A DNA stretch of 64,000 nt, from contig NZ_CP100350.1 of the NCBI RefSeq assembly GCF_024204685.1, forward strand, positions 248,001 to 312,000, written 5' to 3'. The DNA comes from Gilvimarinus sp. DA14 (GTDB lineage Bacteria; Pseudomonadota; Gammaproteobacteria; Pseudomonadales; Cellvibrionaceae). Numbering within the stretch: the stretch's first letter is position 1; each line of letters starts with the position of its first letter. The position numbers and the translations under genes were made by a program. The notes under the pieces are model-generated. The model did no database searches, was not told where the DNA came from, and saw nothing but the letters and a program-made list of their open reading frames with translations. Shown piece by piece: positions 8,887 to 19,800 of the stretch.

Positions 8887-11592
8887 ATGAATCGACGTGA
8901 ATTTCTCAAAAAGGGGGGCGTGGCCGCTTCTCTTCCCCTTGCGCTCCCGGCGCTCAACAGTGGTTGTGCGAGCAGCTCACCGGCGCAGGCCACCCAGGCG
9001 CGCCAGTCCGGGCACCTGAGCTGGCTAGAGGGCAAAGAGCCGGCGGTTAAGGCCGGTACAACCTGGGGGCACCCCTGGCCGCAGGGGGCTCTCACGCGCG
9101 AGCAGCCTTTGAGTTTGGTTAACGCATCAGGGGATAAGGTGCCCCTGCAGAGCTGGCCAACCGCCTATTGGCCCGATGGCAGCATCAAGTGGACCGCGCA
9201 CGCGGTTCCGGCGGGAATCTCACTCGGAGATCAGTTTCAGGTAAAAAAGGAGCGTGGGCCCGCCCCGAATCTGCCGGTTCGAGTGACCACCTCCGCTGAC
9301 TCAATCACGGTGGATACCGGTGTGGTGACAATTTCTGTCCCCACCAGCGGCGAGCATCTTATCAGCACTCTGTCACGCGACGGCCGCACGATAAGTAAAA
9401 ACGCACGTCTGGTGGGATTGGTACAGGACCAAGTTGAGCCGGACGCCGTCGCCCAGGTCTTTGCGTTTCAATCCCAAACCCAGTCGGTTTCGGTCGAGCA
9501 AGAGGGGCCGGTGCGCGCGGTGGTTAAAATTGAGGGCGTTCACCAAATTGACAAGGGTAAGCAGTGGCTACCCTTCACCCTGCGCCTTTACTTATACAGT
9601 GGCGCCGAGTCGGTGCGAATCAGCCACAGCTTTGTGTTTGATGGCGATGACCAAAAAGATTTTATTCGCGGTCTGGGGTTGCGCTTTGATGTCGTGCAGC
9701 GCGATGAACTCTACGATCGTCATGTGCGTTTTGTGGGCGAAAATGACGGCCTGTGGGCCGAATCGCCCCAGGGTATTACCGGCCTGCGCCGCGACCCGGG
9801 CAAAGCTGTGCGCGACGCCCAGATTGCGGGCCGTAAAACGCCGCCTTTAAGCGAGTGGCCAAGCGATGTCAGCAGCAGATTGAAATGGGTTCCGGTCTGG
9901 AACGACTTCACCCTATCCCAGCTTAGCGCCAATGGCTTTGCGATTAAAAAGCGCACCAAAGCCGGCCACGCCTGGATCAATGCCGACCAGGGCCAGCGCG
10001 CGGCGGGCACCGCCTATGTAGGTGGCGCCTCCGGGGGTGTGTTGTTCGGTATGCGCGACTTCTGGCAATTGCACCCGGTACAAATTGATATTCGCAATGC
10101 AGGGCAGGAAGAAGCCGAAGCCACCTTATGGTTTTGGTCGCCCGAGGCGCCGCCCATGGACGTGCGTTTTTATCACGACGGCCTGGGGCAGGAAACCTAC
10201 GAGCAGCAATTGGATGCGCTGCGCATTACCTATGAGGATTACGAGCCGGGTTTTGGTACGGCCTACGGCGTAGCGCGCACCACGGATTTTGTCCTGTGTG
10301 TGATGGGCGCTACACCCTCGCGCACCACCAGCGTCAACTGGGCCCGCGAAATTAACACCCCCGGGCAGGTGATGGCGGCGCCCGAAGATATTCTTAAAAC
10401 CGGCGTGTTTGGCGGCCTGTGGAGTCTGCCAGATCGTTCCTCGCCGAAGAAAAAACAGATTGAAGATCGTCTCGCCTGGCAGGTGGATTACTACCGCCAG
10501 CAAGTGGATCAGCGCCACTGGTATGGCTTTTGGGATTACGGCGATGTCATGCACACCTACGATGTTGACCGCCACGTGTGGCGTTACGACATTGGCGGCT
10601 ACGCTTGGGATAACTCCGAGCTCTCGCCGGATTTGTGGCTGTGGTATTCCTTTTTGCGCAGTGGCGATGCCGCAACTTTCCGCCTGGCCGAAGCCATGAC
10701 CCGCCATAACCGGGATGTGGATATTTACCACCTGGGCCGTTTTAAAGGCCTGGGCACCCGTCACAATGTGCAGCACTGGGGTTGCAGTGCCAAACAGCTG
10801 CGCATCAGTACGGCGGCCTATCGCCGTTTTCATTATTATCTCACCGGTGACGATCGCACCGGCGATGTACTCAACGAAGTGATTGACGCTGGCGAAGCAC
10901 TGACCCGCGTCGACCCCACCCGTAAGCTTGCCAACCGCGAGCCGGTGCCGGGGCCCGAGCGGATGCAAGTGGGCACCGACTGGGGGTCGGTGGCGTCAAA
11001 CTGGCTGACGGCCTGGGAGCGCACCGGCGATGACCAGTACCGCCAACGACTGATCGGGGCCATGCGCACTATTGGCGGCAATGCCGATGGTTTTTTTGCT
11101 GGCACCTACGGGTTCGATCCAACCACCAAAAAGTTGTTTGCACCGGCGGATGGCGAGGCCCAGGTATCGCACCTAAGTGCGGTATTTGGCCTGGTAGAGA
11201 TTAATGCCGAGCTAATTCAGCTGCTGGATGTACCCGAGTACAAAGCCGCCTGGCTGCGCTATTGTCGCTTGTACAATGCCAGCGATAAGGAAAAGATCGC
11301 CGCAGTGGGCAAAGCCTTTGGCACTCATTTGGAAGCCCCGCACTCGCGCCTGACGGCCTACGCCGCCGCGCAGAATAAAGATTCGGCTCTGGCCAAGCGC
11401 GCCTGGAAAGAGTTCCGCCTGCCGCAGGAATTCGCCCTGCAGTGGACGGGTGATCATCAGGCCATTCTCGATGTAAAAGGCCCACAGGTGCTCAACCCGG
11501 TAGTCGAGGCTCCCTGGTTGTCCACCAATGACAGCTCCCAGTGGGGCTTGGCCGCAATTCAAAATTTAGCGTTGATTGGTAATGCGTTGTAA
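8887..11592 (+). CDS. PL26-like exo-rhamnogalacturonan lyase, Tat signal
   Basis: A 901-residue protein resembling the PcRGLX/PL26 exo-rhamnogalacturonan lyase family, recognised by the N-terminal TWG-PWPQG motif followed by WPDGSIKW in a first beta domain. A long (alpha/alpha)-barrel-like part contains HWYGFWDYGDVMH, RYDIGGYAWDNSELSPD and HNVQHWG. The N-terminus reads RREFLKKGG plus a hydrophobic stretch, a Tat signal; a cysteine at residue 27 could be lipidated but the lipobox is weak. PL26 enzymes release unsaturated Rha-GalA units from rhamnogalacturonan I. A second family member lies 2.6 kb downstream. Family assignment is from remembered motifs, not a search. Confidence 0.8.
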   Translation: MNRREFLKKGGVAASLPLALPALNSGCASSSPAQATQARQSGHLSWLEGKEPAVKAGTTWGHPWPQGALTREQPLSLVNASGDKVPLQSWPTAYWPDGSIKWTAHAVPAGISLGDQFQVKKERGPAPNLPVRVTTSADSITVDTGVVTISVPTSGEHLISTLSRDGRTISKNARLVGLVQDQVEPDAVAQVFAFQSQTQSVSVEQEGPVRAVVKIEGVHQIDKGKQWLPFTLRLYLYSGAESVRISHSFVFDGDDQKDFIRGLGLRFDVVQRDELYDRHVRFVGENDGLWAESPQGITGLRRDPGKAVRDAQIAGRKTPPLSEWPSDVSSRLKWVPVWNDFTLSQLSANGFAIKKRTKAGHAWINADQGQRAAGTAYVGGASGGVLFGMRDFWQLHPVQIDIRNAGQEEAEATLWFWSPEAPPMDVRFYHDGLGQETYEQQLDALRITYEDYEPGFGTAYGVARTTDFVLCVMGATPSRTTSVNWAREINTPGQVMAAPEDILKTGVFGGLWSLPDRSSPKKKQIEDRLAWQVDYYRQQVDQRHWYGFWDYGDVMHTYDVDRHVWRYDIGGYAWDNSELSPDLWLWYSFLRSGDAATFRLAEAMTRHNRDVDIYHLGRFKGLGTRHNVQHWGCSAKQLRISTAAYRRFHYYLTGDDRTGDVLNEVIDAGEALTRVDPTRKLANREPVPGPERMQVGTDWGSVASNWLTAWERTGDDQYRQRLIGAMRTIGGNADGFFAGTYGFDPTTKKLFAPADGEAQVSHLSAVFGLVEINAELIQLLDVPEYKAAWLRYCRLYNASDKEKIAAVGKAFGTHLEAPHSRLTAYAAAQNKDSALAKRAWKEFRLPQEFALQWTGDHQAILDVKGPQVLNPVVEAPWLSTNDSSQWGLAAIQNLALIGNAL

Positions 11593-11642
11593 ACGCCGGA
11601 CCGGTTTTTAACTCATTTAATACTCTAGAGGTTGTAACAAGT

Positions 11643-12749
11643 ATGCCTACGGTTGCTCATAACATTGAATACACCAGCGTCCGCAACAGCATTGATAAGC
11701 TGATCGATAATCTGGTTAACATTAAAGACGAAACCGGCGAGTTTTTGCTTAAGCTGGAAGACGGCCGGGTAATTGATACCAAAGGCTGGGCCGGGTGGGA
11801 GTGGACCCACGGCATCGGCTTGTATGGCTTGATGAAATACTGGGACATCACCGGTGATGATAAGCCCCGACAAATTATTGAAGACTGGTTTAGTGATCGT
11901 TTTAAAGAAGGCACCACCACCAAAAACGTAAACACTTATTCGCCTTTTCTGACGCTGGCTTATATGTATGAGCGTGACGGCGACCGTTCCTACTTGCCTT
12001 ATCTGGATGTGTGGTCAGAGTGGGTGATGCGCGATATGCCCCGCACCGCCGAAAATGGTCTGCAGCATATTGTCTACAACTCAGAGAACTACCAGCAGAT
12101 CTGGGACGACACCCTGATGATGAGCGTTATGCCGCTCGCCAAAATCGGCTTGGTGCTGGATCGCCCGCACTATGTGGAAGAAGCCAAACGTCAGTTTATG
12201 CTCCACATTAAATATTTGTCCGATCGCAAAACCGGCTTGTGGTTTCACGGCTGGACCTTCGATGGCAACCACAACTTCGCCGATGCATTGTGGGCGCGCG
12301 GTAATAGCTGGGTCACCATCGCCATTCCCGAGTTTATCGAGCTGTTGGATTTACCCGAAACCGATGGCTTGCGTATGTTCCTGGAGGAAACGTTGGAAGC
12401 GCAGGTTAAAGCGCTGCAACAAACTCAACATGCCGATGGCCTGTGGCACACACTGCTGGATGACCCCGACTCATACCTGGAAGCCTCGGCCGCTGCCGGT
12501 TTTGCCTACGGTATTCTCAAAGGTATTCGCAAAGGTTACCTGGATAAAAAATACGAAGAAGTAGGCATTAAGGCGGTTAAAGCGGTGCTGGATAACATCA
12601 GCGCCGATGGCGAGTTGCAACAGGTTTCTTTCGGCACCCCGGTATTCGACGACCTGCAGGGATACCGGGATATTCCGCTAACCTCCATGCCCTATGGTCA
12701 GTCCATGGCAATTCTGCTGCTGGTGGAATACATGAACTACTACATCTAA
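11643..12749 (+). CDS. GH105 unsaturated rhamnogalacturonyl hydrolase
   Basis: A 368-residue (alpha/alpha)6-barrel hydrolase that removes the 4,5-unsaturated galacturonate left by lyases. Family motifs include WEWTHGIGLYG, WDDTLMM (Asp156 at the position of the catalytic aspartate of YteR), HGWTFDG and ADALWARGNSW. There is no signal peptide, so it acts in the cytoplasm on imported unsaturated oligosaccharides. It starts 50 bp after the first PL26-like gene with a GAGG ribosome-binding site. Its products, rhamnose and unsaturated galacturonate, are handled by the mutarotase next door and by kduI/kduD. Confidence 0.94.
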   Translation: MPTVAHNIEYTSVRNSIDKLIDNLVNIKDETGEFLLKLEDGRVIDTKGWAGWEWTHGIGLYGLMKYWDITGDDKPRQIIEDWFSDRFKEGTTTKNVNTYSPFLTLAYMYERDGDRSYLPYLDVWSEWVMRDMPRTAENGLQHIVYNSENYQQIWDDTLMMSVMPLAKIGLVLDRPHYVEEAKRQFMLHIKYLSDRKTGLWFHGWTFDGNHNFADALWARGNSWVTIAIPEFIELLDLPETDGLRMFLEETLEAQVKALQQTQHADGLWHTLLDDPDSYLEASAAAGFAYGILKGIRKGYLDKKYEEVGIKAVKAVLDNISADGELQQVSFGTPVFDDLQGYRDIPLTSMPYGQSMAILLLVEYMNYYI

Positions 12750-12759
12750 TTGCTGTTTA

Positions 12760-12791
12760 CCCCGCCTTATTTTTTTAAAAGTAGGGCGGGG
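12760..12791 (+). terminator. Intercistronic hairpin after the GH105 gene
   Basis: CCCCGCC and GGCGGGG pair around an 18-nt loop that contains a T run and AAAA. No T tract follows the second arm, so this may attenuate or protect the mRNA end rather than terminate fully. Confidence 0.45.
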
Positions 12792-12844
12792 CTGCTTTAT
12801 CAAATTCACAAAACCGCCAAGTCCATCCATTCGGAGTGTGAGTA

Positions 12845-13159
12845 ATGGAAAAGATTGCGTTTGTTATGCAGCTTAAGCCCGGGTTCGAACAGGAATACCA
12901 AAAACGTCACGAAGAAATCTGGCCAGAGCTTGAGAAAGAACTTCGGGATGCCGGGGTGTCGGACTACTCCATTTTTCTGCACCCAGAAACCCTGCAGTTA
13001 TTTGGCGTGCTTAAGCGCGAAGATAATCACACCATGGATGATCTGCCACAGACTCAGATTATGCAGAAATGGTGGCGGCATATGGCGGACATTATGGACA
13101 CCCACGCCGACAACAGCCCGGTCACCACGCCTTTAAATAAAGTGTTTCATTTGGAGTAG
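12845..13159 (+). CDS. rhaM: L-rhamnose mutarotase
   Basis: A 104-residue dimeric ferredoxin-like protein that interconverts the alpha and beta anomers of L-rhamnose. The length and the sequence run typical of RhaM/YiiL are present: [25 protein letters not shown] and the C-terminal [17 protein letters not shown] precedes the ATG. It follows the GH105 gene, whose action on rhamnogalacturonan fragments frees rhamnose. No rhamnose isomerase, kinase or aldolase is visible in the window, so rhamnose catabolism must be completed elsewhere. Confidence 0.95.
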   Translation: MEKIAFVMQLKPGFEQEYQKRHEEIWPELEKELRDAGVSDYSIFLHPETLQLFGVLKREDNHTMDDLPQTQIMQKWWRHMADIMDTHADNSPVTTPLNKVFHLE

Positions 13160-13162
13160 TGC

Positions 13163-13951
13163 ATGGGTGTGAGTCATAAAACCTTTGCCGCGCCCCAAGG
13201 GCTGTGTTTGCTAATACTCGCCTTAAGCTTGCTTTGGGTTGCGGGCTGCGCAACCGTACCCCCGCAACAGGTGCAAACGGATACTCTACCCGAGCCTGGC
13301 CCCTTGCTTTACCGCGCGGACTTTGCCAGTGCCGAATCGGTTTCTGACTGGGTAATGGAAGGCCCGGGTGAAGTTTATTTCGATCAGGGCTGGATGACGA
13401 TGCTGTCCCCGGACGAGCAAGGTCATCACGTTTTTTGGTGCCCACAAGAGTTTCCCGATAATTTTATTGCCACCTGGGATGCGCAAAACCTGTATCTGGA
13501 AGCGGGCCTGGTGATTGTATTTTTTGCCGCTTCTGGCGTGAATGGTGAAGATATATTTTCCCCGGACCTGGCTCTCAGAGATGGCACCTTCACCCAATAC
13601 ACCGAGGGTGATATAAAAAGTTACCACATATCTTACTACGCCAATGCCGCGCACAACCCAAGCCGCGGCCACGCCAATTTACGCAAGAACAATACCTTTA
13701 GCTTGCTGCAAAAAGGCGAGCTTGGTATTCCCACAGAATCCACGCGCCCTCACGAGATCACCCTGGTAAAGGAGGGCAGTCGTATCCGCCTCTATGTGGA
13801 TGAACGCAAGGTGATTGATTACACCGATGATACGCCGATGGTGGATGGTGTTGACACCGGCCCGTCACTGGCAGGGGGAAAGATGGGATTTCGGCAAATG
13901 AAGTGGACGCAGTTTCGCTACCGAAATTTTCGCGTTTACGCCTTGCCGTAA
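13163..13951 (+). CDS. DUF1961 (YesU-like) lipoprotein
   Basis: A 262-residue lipoprotein with an N-terminal hydrophobic segment and lipobox VAGC (Cys29). The mature part resembles DUF1961/YesU, a beta-sandwich protein in the Bacillus rhamnogalacturonan (yes) gene set: FWCPQEFPDNF, VIVFFAASG, GDIKSYHISYYAN and RPHEITLVKEG. The fold is lectin-like and a sugar-binding or accessory role is plausible, but no enzyme activity is established to my knowledge. It starts 3 bp after rhaM and is clearly cotranscribed with it. Confidence 0.85.
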   Translation: MGVSHKTFAAPQGLCLLILALSLLWVAGCATVPPQQVQTDTLPEPGPLLYRADFASAESVSDWVMEGPGEVYFDQGWMTMLSPDEQGHHVFWCPQEFPDNFIATWDAQNLYLEAGLVIVFFAASGVNGEDIFSPDLALRDGTFTQYTEGDIKSYHISYYANAAHNPSRGHANLRKNNTFSLLQKGELGIPTESTRPHEITLVKEGSRIRLYVDERKVIDYTDDTPMVDGVDTGPSLAGGKMGFRQMKWTQFRYRNFRVYALP

Positions 13952-14180
13952 CCATTGGCCGAAACCATCGACCGTAAACACCGACCCAAACATGCAAGCC
14001 CCGCAATTAATTGTCCGTGCCAGAGACGTGATAGGGGAAATCCATAATAAGAGGCGACAGCTCGCGTTTGCTCAGTGAATTTTACTCGCTGTTATAAAAC
14101 ACACTATTAGCCCGACAAGTTGAATGCCCAGGCGACAGACTTGAAAAATAATAACCACGACTTTTAGGAAGGCCATAACC

Positions 14181-16889
14181 ATGAGATTTTGCAGAACCTT
14201 TGCCGCGTTGACGAGCCTGTTGTTGGCGGTAGCCTTGAGCGCCGAGGCGCAAGCTAAACCCGCGGTTAAACTGCATTGGCTGAAACCCGATGCCGCCCGC
14301 GCCAGCGTGGGCACCACTTGGGGCGCGCCCTGGCCCCAAGGCGCGGTTCAAGCGCAGAGCGAATTCACGCTTAGCGCTGAGTCCGGATCTTTGCCCGTGC
14401 AAAGTTGGCCGCTGGCCTACTGGCCCGATGGTTCTGTGAAATGGAGCGGTCACGCCATAGCGCCGCTGGCAGTGAACACCGACTCGCTGACCCTTGCGCC
14501 CGGTAATGGCCTTCAGCCCGAGCAGGCATTAACGGTGCGCGAGGACAAAAACAGTATTCGCGTGGACACCGGGGCTATTCAAGCGGTGCTCTCTAAATCT
14601 GGCACACAGCTGATTGAATCGATCAGTCGTCAAGGTCGGGAAACACTACACAATGGCCGCTTGGTTATTCTGGCGCAGAATCAGGCTGAGCCGAAAGTGG
14701 GCGAGCCTCTTACCGTCAATGCGTTTAACGGTCAGCTGAACACGGTCACCCTGGAGCAAGACGGGCCCCTACGGGCGGTGGTCAAACTCGAAGGCAAGCA
14801 CGTCGGTGAGAACGGCCGAGCCTGGATTCCGTTTGTGGTGCGCCTGTACTTTTACGCCGGAGACGATTCGGTGCGGCTGGTGCATAGCATGATCTACGAC
14901 GGCGACCAGAACCAGGATTTTATTCGTGGGGTGGGTGTCCGGTTTAATGTGCCTATGGACGGTCCGCTGCACGACCGGCATGTGCGTTTCTCGGGCGAGA
15001 GTGACGGGCTGTTTGCCGAAGGTGTGCGCGGCATTACCGGTTTGCGTCGCGATCCGGGTGAAGCGGTACGCCGGGCACAAATCGATGGACGGGCGACACC
15101 GCCGCTTAACCAGTGGGCCAAAAGTGTCTCTGACCGAATCAATGTTATTCCCGCCTTTGGCGATTACACATTGACTCAATTAAGCGCCGACGCGTTTTCA
15201 ATTCGCAAGCGCACCCAGCCCGGCTTGGCCTGGGTAGACTCCGCCGCCGGCGGACGTTCGAGCGGGCTGGGTTATATTGGCAGCCCCGAGGGTGGGGTAG
15301 CCTTTGGTATTCGCGATTTCTGGCAGAGCCATCCGTCGCAATTGGATATTCGCAATGCGGCAACCGATAGCGCCCAGGTCACCCTGTGGTTTTGGTCTCC
15401 CGAATCTCGCGCTATGGACATGCGTTTTTATCACGACGGTATGGGGCTGGATACCCACGAGAAACAGCTGGATGCTATGGGTGTGACCTACGAAGATTAC
15501 GAGCCGGGTTTTGCCGATGCCACCGGCGTGGCCCGCACCAGCGAGTTGCGGCTTTGGGCACTGCCCGCTACTCCCGATAGGGACACCACCGTGCAAATGG
15601 CGCGTACCCTGGCCGAGCCTCCGCAAATGGTAGCCCGCCCGAAAGATTATAAAGCGGCCGGCGTTTTTGGCGCGGCCCTATGGAGCTTGCCGGATCGCTC
15701 CACCCCGGCCCAAGCCGCCATTGAAGATCAGCTGGATTTTTATCTGGATCATTACCTGACTCAGGTCGAAGAGCACCACTGGTACGGCTTTTGGGATTAT
15801 GGCGACGTGATGCACAGTTATGATCACGACCGCCACACCTGGCGCTATGACGTAGGCGGTTTTGCCTGGGCCAACTCCGAGCTTTCGCCGGACATTTGGC
15901 TTTGGTATTCCTTCTTGCGCACCGGTCGCGCCGATGTGTTTACCATGGCCGAAGCCATGACCCGCCACACCGGTGAAGTGGATGTATACCACCTGGGGCG
16001 TTTCGAGGGGCTGGGCTCGCGCCACAATGTTAATCACTGGGGCGACAGCGCCAAACAGTTGCGTATTAGCACCCCCGCTAATCGTCGCTTTTATTATTAT
16101 CTGACCGCCGATGAACGGGTGGGGGATTTAATGCGCGCAACTCTGGGGGCCGAGCGACGACTGCTGGACGTGCCGCCGCTGCGTAAACTCAACCGCCCCC
16201 AACCGGATTTTGCCGGCAAACCCTACAGCATGATGATGGGGCTGGGCACCGACTGGAACTCGGTGGCGGCCGCCTGGCTGACCGAGTGGGAACGCACGGG
16301 GGAGCCCGAGTATAAGGACAAGCTTTTGCGCGCGATGCGCAGCATCGGCGAATTTAAACAGGGTTTGCTTTCATCGGGTACCGCTTACGATCCCGACACA
16401 AGTCGTTTTTACCGAGTGGGTGAGGGGGTGTCCGGCTCCCATCTGGCAATGGTGTTCGGCGGTGTAGAGATTAATGCCGAGTTGATTCAGTTGCTGGATG
16501 TGCCCGAATACGAGGCGGCGTTTATTCAGTATGGGCGCTTTTTTAATGCCTCTCGAGAAGAGAAAGCCGAGATTATCGGCCAGCCCTATAACCGCAATCT
16601 TAATCTGGAGCAGGCGCATTCCCGCATGACCGCATACTCTGCCTGGAAGCTGGACGATAAAGCATTGGCGGAGCGGGCTTGGGACGAGTTTTTTGAGGCT
16701 AAGGCGGGCATAAAAGTGTACGGCGCGCCTTATCCGTCGAAAACCATTACTCCGCCTGCGGTGTTGGCTCCGGTCACCGAAGCGCGCGGGGTGTCTACCA
16801 ATGCCGTCTCGCAATTTGGATTAACGGCCATTCAGATTATGGCGTTGATTGGTGAGCAGGCGCCTGAAAATATTCCGGAGCGTGACTGA
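14181..16889 (+). CDS. PL26-like exo-rhamnogalacturonan lyase, Sec signal
   Basis: A 902-residue paralogue of the protein at 8887-11592, sharing its landmarks almost position by position: TTWGAPWPQGA, WPDGSVKW, MRFYHDGMG, YEDYEPGF, HHWYGFWDYGDVMH and FAWANSELSPD. The N-terminus differs, being a Sec-type signal ending near AEAQA with no twin arginines, so the two paralogues use different export routes. AGGAAGG precedes the ATG by 8 bp. The stop codon overlaps the start of the next gene by one base (TGATG). Same functional caveat as for the first copy. The 229-bp gap upstream has no gene. Confidence 0.8.
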   Translation: MRFCRTFAALTSLLLAVALSAEAQAKPAVKLHWLKPDAARASVGTTWGAPWPQGAVQAQSEFTLSAESGSLPVQSWPLAYWPDGSVKWSGHAIAPLAVNTDSLTLAPGNGLQPEQALTVREDKNSIRVDTGAIQAVLSKSGTQLIESISRQGRETLHNGRLVILAQNQAEPKVGEPLTVNAFNGQLNTVTLEQDGPLRAVVKLEGKHVGENGRAWIPFVVRLYFYAGDDSVRLVHSMIYDGDQNQDFIRGVGVRFNVPMDGPLHDRHVRFSGESDGLFAEGVRGITGLRRDPGEAVRRAQIDGRATPPLNQWAKSVSDRINVIPAFGDYTLTQLSADAFSIRKRTQPGLAWVDSAAGGRSSGLGYIGSPEGGVAFGIRDFWQSHPSQLDIRNAATDSAQVTLWFWSPESRAMDMRFYHDGMGLDTHEKQLDAMGVTYEDYEPGFADATGVARTSELRLWALPATPDRDTTVQMARTLAEPPQMVARPKDYKAAGVFGAALWSLPDRSTPAQAAIEDQLDFYLDHYLTQVEEHHWYGFWDYGDVMHSYDHDRHTWRYDVGGFAWANSELSPDIWLWYSFLRTGRADVFTMAEAMTRHTGEVDVYHLGRFEGLGSRHNVNHWGDSAKQLRISTPANRRFYYYLTADERVGDLMRATLGAERRLLDVPPLRKLNRPQPDFAGKPYSMMMGLGTDWNSVAAAWLTEWERTGEPEYKDKLLRAMRSIGEFKQGLLSSGTAYDPDTSRFYRVGEGVSGSHLAMVFGGVEINAELIQLLDVPEYEAAFIQYGRFFNASREEKAEIIGQPYNRNLNLEQAHSRMTAYSAWKLDDKALAERAWDEFFEAKAGIKVYGAPYPSKTITPPAVLAPVTEARGVSTNAVSQFGLTAIQIMALIGEQAPENIPERD

Positions 16890-19800
16890 TGCGATATTTT
16901 TTATTCCTGTTTTTGCTGCTCGCACTGACGGCCCAGGCCGATGATATTCGACCTCTTACAGCGCCGCCTGCTGACCATTCTTCAGCGACGGCATTCACAC
17001 TCGTCAGTGGCAATCGGGCAGCGCCCATAGTCGTCGCTGAGAATGCAGCCAAGGTGATACAAATTGCCGTGCGCGATTTTGCTGCCGATGTCGAGCGTGT
17101 GACCGGCGTGCGGCCGGATATTCTCAACACGCCGCCTCGCAATACGCCTTTTGTTCAGGTGGGGCTCGCCGACGACTTACAAAATCGCTGGGAGGCGTTT
17201 CGGCTTTCGGCCGACTCGACAGTCTTGGCTGTTGAAGGCGCCGACCCGCGCGGGGTGGCTTTTGGTGTGTACGAGCTATCGCAGCGTATTGGCGTCTCGC
17301 CCTGGTATTGGTGGGCCGATGTGCCGGTTGAGCGGCGCGAGCATTTATATCTGAGCCTCGGGCGCGAAGCGGTGGATGCGCCTGCGGTAAAGTATCGCGG
17401 TATTTTTATTAACGACGAATGCTGGGGGCTGGGCGCCTGGGCCGAAAAAACCTTTGAGCCGGACGTGGGCACCCTGGGGCCGAAAACCTATGCGCGTGTT
17501 TTCGAGCTTATGTTGCGCCTGCGCGCCAATGCCATCTGGCCCGGCATGCACCCCTGTACCACGCCTTTTCATCAGGTAGAGGGCAATAGTGAGCTAGCCG
17601 ATGACTACGCGATTGTGGTCGGCTCCAGCCACGCGGAACCCATGCTGCGCAATAACGTGGGCGAGTGGGATAAACCCAAAGACCAATACAACTTTTTGAC
17701 TCACCGCGACACGGTGATGACTTACTGGGAGCAGCGGGTTAAAGAGCGCCGCTCCGGCGAAAGCCTGTGGACCCTAGGCATGCGTGGCATTCACGACAGC
17801 GGTATTGTCGGACCCGAATCCCAGCAAGAGCGCATCGCTGTGTTGGAGGAGCTTTTTGCTGCACAGCGCAATTTACTCGCTGAACATTTGGGCGATGGCG
17901 ATGCTACCCAAGCGGCACAAATTTTTGTGCCCTACAAAGAAGTGCTTAAGGATTATAACGCGGGGCTCAAGGTACCCGAGGATGTAACCATTGTCTGGCC
18001 GGATGATAATTTCGGCTATGTGCGTCGCTACGCGACACCACAAGAGCGAGCGCGCTCCGGTGGGCTCGGGGTTTATTATCACCTGTCGTATTTGGGCTCG
18101 CCGCTTTCCTGGCTTTGGTTTGATTCGCAATCGGTGTCGCTGGTGTGGTCGGAAATGGTTCGCGCCTACGAGCAGGGCGCCCGTTCTTTTTGGGTGGGTA
18201 ATGTGGGCGATTTAAAAGCCCATGAGTTAAGCACGGAGTTTTTTCTCGACCTCGCCTGGAACGCTGATCGAACTTCGCCCGAGGCGCCCATGCAGTTTTT
18301 GCAGGATATGGCCGCGCGGGATTTTGGCGCCGAGCATGGGAAGGCTATCGCCGACATCTGGAAACGTCATCAGCACTTGGCGTTTGCGCGCAAGCCGGAG
18401 CACCTGCAGTGGCATCTTTCTTTGCAAGACTATCACCCCACCGAGTTGACCGACGCGGAAATCGAACAGCGCTTGCAGGCCTATCAAAAGCTGGAGTCGG
18501 ATACCGCGCAGATCGCAAGTTCAATTGCCCCAGCCGCACGGGATGCGTTCTATCAGCTGGTGGAATACCCGGTGCGTGCAGCGGCGGCCGCTAACCAGCG
18601 TTATTTTTTGGCAGAGCTTGCCAGGCGACAAAAAGCCCGTGGCGCACCCGCCGCTCCGGCGACCTTTGCAGCGGCTGAGCAGGCCGCAAAGCGTATAGAA
18701 TCCTTAACCCGTAGGTACAACCGCGAGCTTGCCGCTGGCAAGTGGCAACATATTCTCACCAATGGTGGCGTCTCTCCCAAGGATTGGCTGCGTTTCCAAC
18801 CCGAGCCTCTTCCGCCTTTGGGCGCGCAACAAAAGACGGTCAAAGAGTCGCTTAAACCTGCGATCAACAGTCGCGACTTGTCCACCGCGCAAATACCCTC
18901 CGATGCCCGAGTGGGAGACTTTTTTGAGTTCGAAGGGGTAGTGTCCATCAATGCCGGGCATTTCACCGCGCGCGAGGACAATGCCGAAGGCGGCTGGCGT
19001 TCGGTGGAAGGCCTGGGGCGCACAGGTTCAGCGGTGACGCTATTGCCATCGACTCTTACCGTTAACCCGGATGCCGCTCCGAAGCTTAGCTATCGCTTTT
19101 ATGTGGCAAGCGGCGGCGAGGCCCAAGCGCATGTTCGCTTGTTGCCAACCCATCCGATTGTGCCCGGCAAGGGGTTGCGTTTGGCTCTGGCGTTGGATGA
19201 TAACCAGCCGCTTGCGGTTAACGTAACCGAGGGCTTTGATACCTACAGTCAAGAGTGGAAAGAGCAGGTCTTAGCCAATGCCGCTCACGCGACTGTGCAG
19301 CTTCCCCAGGCGCTTGAACCTGGCTGGCATACCCTGCATTTAGTGGGCGTGGATGCCGGGGTTGTGGTGGATAAATTTGTGATTGATTTCGGCGGGTTAA
19401 AACCTTCCTACGATGGCCCGCCGGAAACCCGTGTTTTGCAAACCACGGCTTTAGAGTCCGACGCGAAAGTCTATCGGTTTGATTTTGGTTCCACTGCAGC
19501 GGAAGGCTATACAACGCTTGGCTCGCAAACACGATACTCACCTGAGCGCGGCTACGGATGGGTGGGCGTCAATACTCCCGATTGCGACGAGGGGGACGCT
19601 TGTGTCTCGGATAAACCTTTTACGCTGGCGGTGGATGTGCCGGAAGGCAATTATCAGGTGAAAGCTATTTTGGGTGCGGACCGTGCAGCCCAAACAACGA
19701 TAAAAGCCGAATCCCGTCGTTTGCTGCTACGCTCTGTTGCAACGGCTGCAGGAGAGCAGACCGAGGCAAGTTTCACCGTAAACAGGCGCAGCCCCCAGCT

